Below, in pieces: positions 13,395-23,019 of a stretch of 64,000 nucleotides of DNA. Made by a program: the position numbers and the translations under genes. How positions within the stretch are numbered: position 1 is the first letter of the stretch; every line of letters begins with the position of its first letter. The stretch spans positions 2,866,894 through 2,930,893 of the forward strand of contig JANVCC010000125.1 in the NCBI GenBank assembly GCA_025345505.1, read 5' to 3'. Origin of the DNA: Todiramphus chloris collaris (taxonomy: Eukaryota; Chordata; Aves; Coraciiformes; Alcedinidae). The notes under the pieces are model-generated. The model saw nothing but the letters and a program-made list of their open reading frames with translations, had not been told where the DNA came from and did not search any database.

Positions 13395-13413
13395 GGCGGC
13401 ACGAGCACGGCGA
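13395..13413 (-). other. Predicted first exon (5' UTR) of a leftward transcript
   Basis: The exon is bounded by the TATA-predicted start near 13413 and by a donor reading GCC|GTGAGT, with the GT at 13394-13393. It would be only about 20 nt and contains no ATG, so it would be 5' untranslated. Such tiny GC-rich first exons are known in ribosomal-protein, snoRNA-host and some lncRNA genes. I could not identify the downstream exons or the product. The start site could instead be dispersed and lie further upstream. Confidence 0.35.
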
Positions 13414-13436
13414 GCGACACCGGGCACCAGCGGCCG

Positions 13437-13443
13437 CTTTATA
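13437..13443 (-). promoter_or_regulatory. TATA element of leftward promoter
   Basis: The minus strand reads TATAAAG, followed by a very GC-rich stretch. About 28-32 bp downstream, near 13411-13415, is the expected start site, and a consensus splice donor follows at 13394. A TATA box inside a CpG island is the less common promoter class, typical of some highly expressed housekeeping or inducible genes. Confidence 0.55.
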
Positions 13444-13470
13444 CCGGGCTCCTCGGAAACCGTCTCCCGC

Positions 13471-13483
13471 TTCCGCTTCCGCC
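13471..13483 (-). promoter_or_regulatory. Tandem ETS-type sites
   Basis: The minus strand carries GGCGGAAGCGGAA, two overlapping CGGAAG cores as bound by ETS factors such as GABPA. They lie about 30-45 bp upstream of the TATA element. Tandem ETS cores are common in vertebrate housekeeping promoters. Binding is inferred from the motif only. Confidence 0.45.
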
Positions 13484-13503
13484 CCCTCCCCGCGCCGGGG
13501 GTC

Positions 13504-13514
13504 ATGAATATGCA
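13504..13514. promoter_or_regulatory. POU/octamer-like element
   Basis: ATGAATATGCA on the plus strand (TGCATATTCAT on the minus) is an AT-rich island in otherwise GC-rich promoter DNA, about 60 bp upstream of the TATA element. It resembles a degenerate POU-factor site but does not match the canonical octamer. Confidence 0.3.
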
Positions 13515-13859
13515 GCGAGGGGGGAGTGGCCCCAGAGCGGGGGGGGGGGACACGGGACGGGGGGCGTTGCTCGAGCTACGGGGGCGACGAGGCACCCAGG
13601 CAGGGGCGGGGGGCGCGGGCGGCGGTGGCACCTGAGGGGAGCCCGCAGGACGGCGGGCGGAGCGGGGGCGGGTGCGGGGCAGGTGGAGCGGCCGTTCCCG
13701 CTGCCCCAGGGGAAGGCTCAGCCCGCCGGTACCTCTCTTAGGGCTGAAGTGTGTGTGTGAGGAGGGGATCCCGCTCGGGGAAGGAACTGCTTGGGTCTCC
13801 GAAAGCGGTTGCAGGCCGCTACCTGGTCTGCCCCGCGCCCAGCCTGTGTTCGCGAGCTG

Positions 13860-14118
13860 TAGGACAAGAGGAGAGGGCCTCAAGTTGTGCCAAGGGAGGT
13901 TTAGGTTGGACACGAGGAAAAGTTTCTTCACCTAAAAGGTTGTAAAGCCCTGAAAGGACTGCCCAGGGCAGCGGTGGAGTCCCCATGATCCCCGGAGGGG
14001 TTTCAAAGCTGTGGTGCTGAGGGACATGGGTTAGTGGTGCCCTGGCAGTGCTGGGGCAACGGTTGGACTCGGTGATCTTGAAGGTCTTTCCTCACCGAAA
14101 CGATTGTACAGTTCTGTG
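13860..14118 (+). mobile_element. CR1 LINE, 3' end fragment
   Basis: This is a sense-strand CR1 3' end. It starts at AGGACAAGAG, runs through the CTCAAGTTGTGCC, TTCTTCACC and CTGCCCAGGGCAG blocks, and continues to GACATGGGTTAGTGGTG, GGTTGGACTCGGTGATCTTGAAGG and a decayed octamer tail. The first half still reads as the C-terminal tail of CR1 ORF2, with scattered changes. It was inserted within 450 bp upstream of the predicted leftward TATA element, right at the border of the CpG island. Confidence 0.92.
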
Positions 14119-16350
14119 TTTTCCCACAGAAATGTGACGGTGGCCCGTTGCAGAGCCCCTCTCCCCTGTCTGCAAAAGTTGTGCCGAGCGCAGCTCCAAA
14201 TGAAGGGCTTGGGAAGTGCAGAGCAGATGCCCTTCCCTACCCGAGACACCACAAACACCTTGGGCCAAAGCTGTCAGCATTTTCCTTTATCATGAGACAA
14301 CCCAACACCTTTTCCTCACATTTGGCCACACGTGAGGTCCCATCCTGCCTCCACACCTCGCCCCTGTTGTTCTATCTCCACGGGTCCAGCCCAGCACTTG
14401 ACGGGGTGTGCTGCAATTAGCGGCTGGCACCTCTACGATACACAGCGCTCGGCGTGCAGCGACTCTCAGGAAATGAAAACTCTTCAGTCCAGATTGCAGC
14501 CGTAGCCCTACCGTGGTGTAAGCACCCCCTGCAAACTTGCCAGGAAAGACCACGTTTCTTTAGCACAGGCGTGTGGGGTTTTATTCCCAATTCCTTACAT
14601 CCCCCAGCCTAGTCTGACTGCATTGGGCAGGGTTCTGTAATATATAATTTTCATTACTTACATAAACTGGGGATGCATAAATTAACGTGTGAGCGGCATG
14701 TAAAAATACGTTGCATAACTAATTGTTTTCTGTTTCTTGACACACCGTTAAACATATGTTCCAAAAGAATTTAAATTTTTTTGTTGTTGTTGTGAACTTC
14801 TTTCTCTGCAGCTCATAAATAAACCACGCAGCATAGCAGGCTTAAGAAAAAGCAAAAACCACAGAAGGCGAAATGGAAGAACTGCACACATTAAAAATAC
14901 GAATCTTGGGTCTAACAAAAATAGTGCAACTGCAGGCACTTAAAGGAATAAAAAGCTTGATGTTAATCTTTTATTCTAGAATGCTGTTATCAATATGTAT
15001 TTATCTTTAGGATAATTCAGACCGAGGACTGAGAAGCGTGCGTGGTCACGATTATCAGAACTCACTAAATTACCCATCCTCTGGTGAGGATTCCCCAAGT
15101 CCATTCGAAGAATGATTTTGGGGGATTATATATATGTTTTGGGTTTTTTTTACATACTCCTGATATTTATAAATATTGTAATGACATTGGTAGCCTTTGG
15201 AAAAAAAAACCAAAGGGTGGCAAAATAATTCTCTTAATTAGACAAATGGTAAAGATAAATCTACCATACCAATGACAGCCCCGTGTAACACCTACTCTTG
15301 ACAGTAAAACAACATCCATTATATCACCGCTGAATGTAGGGAGTGTAGCTTAAGAAAACATGAAAGTTTATTCCACAGAAGAAACAAAATATACCTGTGT
15401 TTCTACTAGCAGAAAAGTCTAATGACTTGTGGTAAGAGAAAAGACTTCAGTGGAAATTATATGAGGCCCTAACACAACAGAAATCACAATCATAGCTCAA
15501 AATATGAGTATAGTTATGACTTCTAAAATGTGCTTCTTACCAATAAATTTGTTGCAGCCTGGGCTACCTGGTATGTTGGCCTTTGCCTTTAAAATGCCTG
15601 AAAAAATGACTTTTTTTTGGGTCTTTTTGTTGCCTGCTGATGTGATGAAGCATGGTCCTTTCCTGGCCTTGACATTTTAGACCTGTTTCTGTCCAGACAT
15701 GTCCAGACATTTCTCCATTGCATCGCCTCATGTGATCTTCACTTGAGAGTTTGTTAACTGTCAGCTCTCAGCTAAGCCTAGAGTCAGAAAGGATATTTTT
15801 CCATAAACCAAACATTTTTGTTTAAAAAAAAATCCATTTTTTTTTTATAATGAGAGTGAGGGGGTGGAAAGAAGAAACAACAAACAATCCAAGGAAGCAG
15901 ACCCACCTTTTCCCTCTGAGGTTCTTACTCAACTCCAAATATTTAACCCATAATAAATAAACGCATCCTCAAGTCTTGGCAGGGGAGAAACGAGTGTCAA
16001 TCAAGAGACTGATGTGCTGTCCAGACGTGTGCTGCGTTTGCCCAGGAGAGGAACCGATGTTTGTAGGACTGGGAGAAAAGCCCCTAAGCTGTGGTGGAGG
16101 GCGAGGTTGGAGACACGCTGCCCTTCCTGGCATTTGTGGGGGTCTACGTTTAGCAGATCCCTCCTCATCAGGGTGATGTTTTCAAGCCCTGTTCCTCTGT
16201 GGGTCCCTAGGCAACGTGTAGCTAGTTGAGTCACTTCAGCAAGAGCTTTCCCTAAAGCAAGTCCCCAGGAGTCACCTTAAAAGCTCTCCATGTCTCTTAC
16301 GCGTGTTTCCATTTTGTGAGTCACCTCGTTGGAGAAACCCCCAAAGTGCC

Positions 16351-16392
16351 GATCCCTCCCTTATCCTTGCTGATCCCTCCCTTATCCTTGCT
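16351..16392. repeat. 21-bp tandem duplication, two copies
   Basis: The 21-bp unit starting GATCCCTCCC and ending CCTTGCT occurs twice head to tail (16351-16371 and 16372-16392) with no mismatch. Confidence 0.85.
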
Positions 16393-18917
16393 CCCACTGG
16401 TTTGTTCGGCATGCAGCACGCAAGGACTTTAAAAACAAAACAAACAAAAAAAATCTACTGGGCATCTGAACACTGGAGAGCAATATCCTGCTCTAAATGC
16501 CTCACCCTCTGTCTTGGAATGAAATTTGGAGCAAGGGGTCTACCCTTTTTAATGAAATACTCTGGTTAACCGGATGGAAGGATCATCAACAAGCTGCTGT
16601 GAGTTCTCTCTACTCCATTTCACAGGTACTTGGCTTACAAAATTGTTATGAAAATTTGCCATCCAGCCAAGCCAAACAAACAACACCCCCACTATTATTT
16701 TACATGCGTGTCAAAAGAAATAACTTGCCGCAGGCAAAGCGGGTGAAGGAATTTTACGAGACTGCGTCTGATCCTCCCTCTCCCCTCCCTCAGACAGTTA
16801 AAGAAATGTTTGTATGATGAAAGGGGTAAGGGAGCAGAGGACAGCTGGTTAGGAATTAATGAAATGTTTGAGCATTATCATGCGATAATGGATTTAGCTG
16901 ACTGTTTGCCAGTGTTCAGATCTAGCGCGAATTGCTTTATATGAAACGCCGGGATTCCTAGATTATCCAAACCTCACCAGGCTGCTGCTGCTGCTGCCCC
17001 TAAACCCTTGAACACTGTGACTTGAAAAAAACAAAGGTAATTCTTCATCTGGGTGGACAAAACCCCACGGGGTTGTTTTGACTCGCTTTCGGACTTAATG
17101 ACATTTGACAGGGCCAACTCGTAGAGGTGTCTCCTAATGGGGAGTGGCCATGGGTTTGGGGAGCCCCAGGCTAGACCTGAAGCAAATCTGAGCACATGTG
17201 AGCCCAGGTGAGGTCTCCCAGCCAGGACAATTGTAAACAGGACGTGAAAAAATTCTCAACTTTTACACATTTGGCCTGTAACTTCTCCGTGGGGTATCTC
17301 TCACAAAGGGTGAGATATCTAATGGGAAACTTGTGCTCTGGGCTTGAAACTGCTGTTCACCCTTCTTCCCACCCTCCCTAACATATGCTGTCATTAAGCT
17401 GGAACTTTAATGGCTGTGTAAAATGGCCTGTGTCCCTGCATGCTGTTTGTATTTTATTTTTTTATTCCCTAAAGCATTGGGATGCTTCTGGTTTCTGCCT
17501 GTCGGATGAGGGCTGTGGATTTGCAGCGAGCCAACCAAAGATGTTTTGTTTGGATGCAGAGAAGTCTTCAGTAGGTCTTACGGACAGCAGGATACTGCAT
17601 GTGAGTTTGTGACTGGCACCCAGACAGGCAGATTTGCTAGTCACTTTAGGTTGCCTGTGGTAGCCAAAATTGACTTTGCATTCTGAGAGCCAAATGGCTT
17701 CAGCCAGGACCTGCAGGTACAGAGCATTACCCAGCCCTTTGCCCTATCTTGTGCCCAGAGTTTACCCATCTCAAGCCAACTGGCTCATGTCACCCTAAAG
17801 CAATGTCAACAGTCCTAAGCAAACAGAGCAGGGTCTCTTCGCCTTTCTCTTGAGCTGAAACCCGGAGTAAAAGCAGGAGCTACACCTTCCCACACCATCC
17901 CCATATGGCAATTAAACAGCTCACGGTGGAGGCTCAAGCTGATAGCAGTTAAGTTGCCAAGATGCTAATACCAGCTGTAAGAAACGCTTGCTGCTGCTCC
18001 CACTTGTGAGGTCTCACCATGAGCTGATGCGTTGAAGATTTGGAGTTCCCTACCGTTATTTTCCCGGTTTGCACAGAAAAAAGTTGTATTAATGGCTGCA
18101 AAAATGTATCCTGCCTCTTGAATTTATGTGGTCTATAATTATCTCCACAATAAAACTGTGAGGAATTAAGCTCCGATGCAGTTTATAGTTGACGAGGGAC
18201 GACTTGACAGGCCTCGGTGAACTGTAGCTCTCAGTCCTCACTGAAGTGCCAAGAGCAGTTAAAATGTTGCTAGACAGCATTTGAGGACTGCAGGGCTTGT
18301 TCAGTTCAGTCTCTCCTTCCCTCCTTCCCTTGCAATGGAGAGACCAGAACCTCTTTTTTTTTTTTTTCCATGCTGTTTACTCTTTCTGTTTCTCTCTGTT
18401 CCGTTTGGGCAATGAGCTGAGCTTAGTCAGTTTTCCTTCTGCGCTGCCTTATTTTAAACCATGACTATGATGTTTATGAGGTTTCCCTTGCTGCACAGGG
18501 ATATTTGTACTTTGGTCTATTTTTACTCGGAGCCAAATTGAAAAATGGATACATTTTCATCCTACTGGCTTTGCAAAGAGCCAAAATCCCAAACCAAAGC
18601 CCTAAATACAGGAGGTTGTTTAAGTCCGAGATGATTTTCAAGTGACTTCGTTCACTTTAGCCTTACCCCGGTGAAAGCTGGCCAATATTATTGCCAGTTT
18701 ACACTGGTGAATACTGGAAAAAGACCAGTTTGTTTTCTGGCTGCACAGGCTCCTGCAGCCTGCTGAAAAGCCAACTTTGCTGAAGTTTCACCCGAGAAGT
18801 TGTGGTTCCTTAATGCTTCCTCATAACAAAACAACGTTTCATGGATTAATTTATGGATGAGAGCCAGTTGGGCTAGTCCAGCACAGAATAAAACGCTCTA
18901 TTTTATCTGGTCATGAT

Positions 18918-18979
18918 ATAAATGCTTAGTCTATAGCTCTATACACTAAAACATGACCTCTAGTTAACTAAGCATTTAT
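18918..18979. repeat. 13-bp perfect inverted repeat (hairpin)
   Basis: ATAAATGCTTAGT at 18918-18930 is the exact reverse complement of ACTAAGCATTTAT at 18967-18979, with a 36-bp loop. A second pair, GGTCATG near 18909 and CATGACC near 18952, interleaves with it, so the two pairings are mutually exclusive. No terminal duplication or known MITE end was recognised. Confidence 0.7.
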
Positions 18980-20010
18980 CCCTATCCACACTGCTGCCTT
19001 GTTTTGCTACAGCTGGATTCAAACCATGCAGGTGTTATTGGGCACGTCTGTTTTGATCACCCAGGTGGGACCTGAAGCCTCTGTAGCCTTCCTGGAGGAC
19101 TCGCTTTCCTCTTTGCTCTGCTAAGGCCTGTTACAACCACGTGCTGTGGTTTATCTCATCTCTCCCCTTGCCTAATTGGTCACACACCTCATCGGCGTTT
19201 GCAATATTCTGGGTCCCAGCATAGGCAGGATTTCAAATTGTTTAGCCCTGCGTCATCAAAAGTGCACCTGGAAAACCGGCAGCGTTCTCTGTATTTTTGG
19301 AGAATCCTAGGAAACAACTTAGGAGCTGCAACTAAGCTGGTGACTTCTGCAGCTATGACTCAGTGGTAGCAGAGGTCCGTGAGCAGGCGCAAAAATAGAC
19401 GCTGTTGTGCTGACTACGTTCAGGGTTTTTTTACATTCCCCTGAAAACATGAGTAACGCTCACCTGGGTGATGGCAAAGAGAGTTGGGTTGGCAATGGGA
19501 TGGAAAATTAGTATGTAAAGCACCTAGTGATTAAGATAATAAAAACAATGTTAAGAGTCTTAGATGAAGCCAAATTTGATAGCCCTCGAGCTTTTAATTG
19601 TGAAATTGTTGGCTCTCATTTTGTTTCTGGAATAGGAATCTATTTAAATGACTTAAGCAACCCAAGTTTTAAGAATAACCCCGAGCAGCCTGTTGTGGTA
19701 GTTGTGAATGAGGCACTGAAATGAATCGGGTGAAACTTCTAATTCTAATTGCTTGAATTTCCAAACACAGCCAAACTACTGCAGACCCCAAAGTGAAAGT
19801 AATTTAAAACTTTGAGGAAAAAAATAAATCTTCCAAAGTTGAATGGAATGGAAAGTGAAGCCCCCAGTGAAATATGGATTTTGGGGGGGGGGGGTCCTTT
19901 AATCTTTCCCCCCCTAAAAGTCGTGTGAAAACTGACAAATTCACTTGGTTTTTTTTTTTATTAACTCAAACCAGTTGTGTGTAATACTTTTTCCTTTTTC
20001 CTAGAGCTGA

Positions 20011-20280
20011 ATTATAGAACGATAGAATCATTTTGGTTGGAAATGATGTTTAAGATCATCAGGTCCAACCACGAACCCAGTCCTGCCAGGTTACCACTAA
20101 GCCAGGTCCCTCAGTGCCACCAGTACATGTCTTTTAAAACTCTTCAGGGACGGTGATCGAGCCACTGCCCTGGTCAGTCTGTTCCAGTGCTTGACAACCC
20201 TTCTGGGGAAGAACTTTTTCTCAATGTTCAACCTAAACCTCCTCTGGTACAACTTGAGGCTCTTTCCTCTTGCCCTACCA
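20011..20280 (-). mobile_element. CR1 LINE, 3' end fragment
   Basis: This is a minus-strand CR1. On the plus strand it starts with the reversed tail (ATAGAACGATAGAATCATTTTGG) in degraded form, then AGGTCCAACCACGAACC, CTCAGTGCCACCAGTACATG, CTGCCCTGGTCAGTCTGTTCC and TTGAGGCTCTTTCCTCTTG. It is 5'-truncated, about 270 bp, with no intact coding frame. Its 5' break falls at the same family position as the copy at 13860. Confidence 0.92.
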
Positions 20281-20509
20281 ACATATATATCACCTCAGTC
20301 TTCATTTTTCACTCTGTGTTTGGGGAAGTCCCATTATCCAGTGGACACTGCACACTGCTGTTCTTGGGGTCTAGTTTCACTTCACAGCTAAAATAATTTA
20401 CAAGCTAGTTGCTCCCAAAAGGATAAACCTTGACACCTTTTCACCCACTGATTGTATGTGCTGAGGATGAGTCAGTTCATCTAGCTGATTTGATAGGAAA
20501 CCCTACATT

Positions 20510-20536
20510 AAAAAAAAAAAAAAAAAAAAAAAAAAA
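20510..20536 (+). repeat. Poly(A) tract, 27 A
   Basis: This is an uninterrupted run of 27 A followed by CAAAAG. Nothing upstream is recognisable as a processed retrocopy and no target-site duplication was seen, so it is listed as a simple repeat only. Confidence 0.85.
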
Positions 20537-20724
20537 CAAAAGATCGTTTTCTGCTGGATAAACCCCACATATTCTCATGTGCCAGTCCCAAACCTTGTCA
20601 CAGCTTGCAGAGCCTGGCAGATAATGGTCAGGCCCTTTCACATAATATTGTGTCTCCCAGGGTAGGCCACCCTCCAGCTCTTACTTCTGACCCCTCTTCA
20701 AACAGCCGTGCTTTCCAGTTCCTT

Positions 20725-20748
20725 CTGCGGAAGATCCGCAGATCTTCC
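20725..20748. repeat. Two overlapping short hairpins
   Basis: CTGCGGA (20725-20731) and TCCGCAG (20735-20741) pair around AGA. GGAAGATC (20729-20736) and GATCTTCC (20741-20748) pair around CGCA. The two stems share bases, so only one can form at a time. Confidence 0.6.
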
Positions 20749-23000
20749 CAGGGCTGTGACGCAGCCGGAGGTGGCACTGCTCTGTTGTAGAGCTGTGTGT
20801 GTGCCAACACTGTGCCAACAGCAAAGGGACTGGGAAGGGAATCGAGCTGTGCTTTCCTGCTGCTCTTCTTACTTGGGCAAGCCTATCACTTCAGCAGCTT
20901 CTTTCCTTATTTATGTAGGGAGCCTGGTGACTAAGCTTCTGTCTTAAGTACCTCAAAGACCTAAGGCTGCTTTGGTAGGACCGACTGTTTTGTATTACTG
21001 TTGCTTTTTTCCCCTATCATTAGTGAATAAAATCCAGCAGGGGATATTTGCTGAATGTATCAGAATAGGAATAAAGATCCTTTCTTCTTGAGTGGGTCTC
21101 AGCACAATTTTTTCTGGAGTGGCAATGCATTTATGCTGGGTGGGCACAGATGCTCTCCATAAGCACGTCTTAGCACTCACCTGGCCAGAGCACAGAAAGA
21201 GGATGGAAGCTCAGAAGGTGACTATTTGAATGGAGATTATTTACAACCTCAAGAGCAGACTCAAGAGGCTACAGCTTAAGATAAATTAATAAAACTGAGA
21301 GGAGAGAAAGTTCCTAGCAATGAGGTTATGTGGGAGGTTTAACAAGCTCCCCAGGGAAGCACTGTTGCTGTGGATAACTTTGAGAAGAGACTAGGAGAAA
21401 TGTTTCTGAGTGGTTTGGATTTCTCCTGTCAACTAATCAGTTGTATTTCTGTGAAAAAAATAAAAGGCCTTCCCTTTTCCCAATTAAACAAGAACAGGCC
21501 TGAATGGATGGCTCCAAATTCGAACCAATTCTTTTTATTTTTTCCAGCTGGTAAATGTTTTGTGTATTTTCCTCGCTCATTTTTTTCCCCCTGTTAGTGG
21601 TTTTGGTCAGACCAGAAGCATATGTTGCAGAATGTGACAGAAAAAAAAGTGTTTCCACAATTGGTATTTTCTTAAATGCCTTTCAAAAATTGCCAGTCAG
21701 TGCCCTTGGAGACAGAAATTCACTATCAGACCCAAAGTGGAGACCTGATGGTGCTGGCTCCGTAGTTCACTCAGTCTTTCACCTCGCTCCTCAGATGCCC
21801 AACAAGCCCATGATGTTGCCTTTAGAGGTTTATTTTTTGACTCCTGATAAGCAACGCTGTTCTCCATGACCTCTCAGTGTGGTCTGGTGAGGATGTGGTT
21901 GGAGTGTGGCTGGAGAAGTCCAGAGGAGTATTAAGGGGCTATGGGGCACTGAACTGAGCTGGAAGTTATTTTGGTTTCTCCTAATGGATAGTCCTGGAAA
22001 TCACCTGTCAGATGGCCTGGTCCTTTTGTATTGATCTTCAATCACTCTGCTGCAGAAATTCTTCCTCTTCTGAGAGGAGTGTGTTTCACAGGAGATGTCA
22101 GCTTTATGTCATCCCTTCTGGCTTGTTTTGTCATCCCAGAGAAGAGAGATGCTGCTGTACCGCTGCTCTTTCCCTCCTTTCCCCCCCCCGCCCCACTCTG
22201 ATTACTGCTAATGAACTATTCCCCCCAACTGTTTATTCCTACAGCTCTTTGCCTTGCTGCTGAATGCAACCTTCAACCAGAAGTTTTCCTGTGGTTTAAG
22301 CAGATACAAGTTCTCTCCACCAAGTGGATTTACTCATAACAAATACCACAAAATCCTTACTGCAGATGGGCCACTGACAAATCTCCTCCTCTAAGCACTG
22401 ACTTTAACAAACTTGCAGCATTTCATCCGCTCTGTGATTTTGATCTCCCTCTGAAATGCAGCTGAAGCCAAGAGGTTTAAAAGCTGTCAGGGAAGGGGGC
22501 ATTACTGCTGGACCAGCCCGACATCCTTAAAAAGATGGCATAAAATTCAGAGACAGGGACAAGCCTATGAACTGGAGTCCCCAGTATTTCCAGGGCTTGG
22601 AGGCAGAAGCTGCATTTGCACACCTCACCCTGTGTTTTGCCCTAACCCTCTGAGCTCCCTCTGAATTCTGCGCTTGAAGGCAGCCCTCAGAAAACATACA
22701 GCTGTTCAGACCTTTGCTTTCAAGCTGTACGTGGCAAAGAATACAGGGCTGGTTGTAGCAGACCTCTGCCAACCGTGCTGTTAATGACGGGGAGACAGTG
22801 AAGCTGTTCAGCTGATCCATGGCCCTTTCCAACTCGGCCCGTGGTACATTATTTGAACAGCAAAAAAGATGTCCTGCATTTCAGGGATGGATATTCCACC
22901 ACCCACCTCCCTGGTGGTTTGCATGATTTACCTTTTCATAGATCAGAAATAGCGTAGAGGTGCAGCAATTCCCTGGATTTTCAGAGCACACGACAGTTTC

Positions 23001-23019
23001 TGTGTGTGTGTGTGTGTGT
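23001..23019. repeat. (TG)n microsatellite
   Basis: This is a perfect TG dinucleotide run of about nine and a half units, followed by an interrupted TCTGTGTTG. Confidence 0.9.

Larger units (their letters stand above)
13030..13860. promoter_or_regulatory. CpG island with promoter signature
   Basis: This is the most GC- and CpG-rich part of the window. It holds long G runs on the plus strand (11 G at 13539-13549), NotI-type GCGGCCGC at 13431-13438, and many CG dinucleotides. C-over-G skew to the left flips to G-over-C skew near 13312, the pattern expected at transcription start regions, possibly with divergent transcription. A TATA element, ETS-type sites and a donor site on the minus strand favour a leftward transcript. 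Tissue use and the gene served cannot be read from this sequence. Confidence 0.8.
14119..20010. other. AT-leaning unique stretch, no gene recognised
   Basis: About 5.9 kb without a transposon or believable reading frame. It contains small simple repeats: (CTG)5 at 16982-16996, a 21-bp tandem duplication at 16351-16392, poly(T) around 18354-18367 and a 12-G run at 19883-19894. It also holds a 13-bp perfect inverted repeat at 18918-18979. Some blocks, such as 16855-17000, look like they could be conserved non-coding DNA, but that needs an alignment to show. Confidence 0.55.

Noticed and set aside
12518..13760. Long overlapping plus-strand frames of 288, 325 and 271 codons
   Set aside because: They are open in all three frames because of pyrimidine-rich low-complexity and minisatellite sequence. 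The products are Pro/Ser/Leu repeats and they cross the predicted promoter.
13272..13931. 219-codon minus-strand frame across the CpG island
   Set aside because: Its start lies in the antisense of the CR1 at 13860 and the rest is GC-rich low complexity. It runs through the TATA element and the donor site.
21555..21869. 104-codon plus-strand frame behind a strong pyrimidine-AG at 21597
   Set aside because: No matching donor in frame with conserved-looking sequence, and the frame simply runs to a stop.
22790..22850. CR1-like words (GGCCCTTTCCAACTC)
   Set aside because: Too short, with neither the GGTTGGA block nor the octamer tail in the right order.
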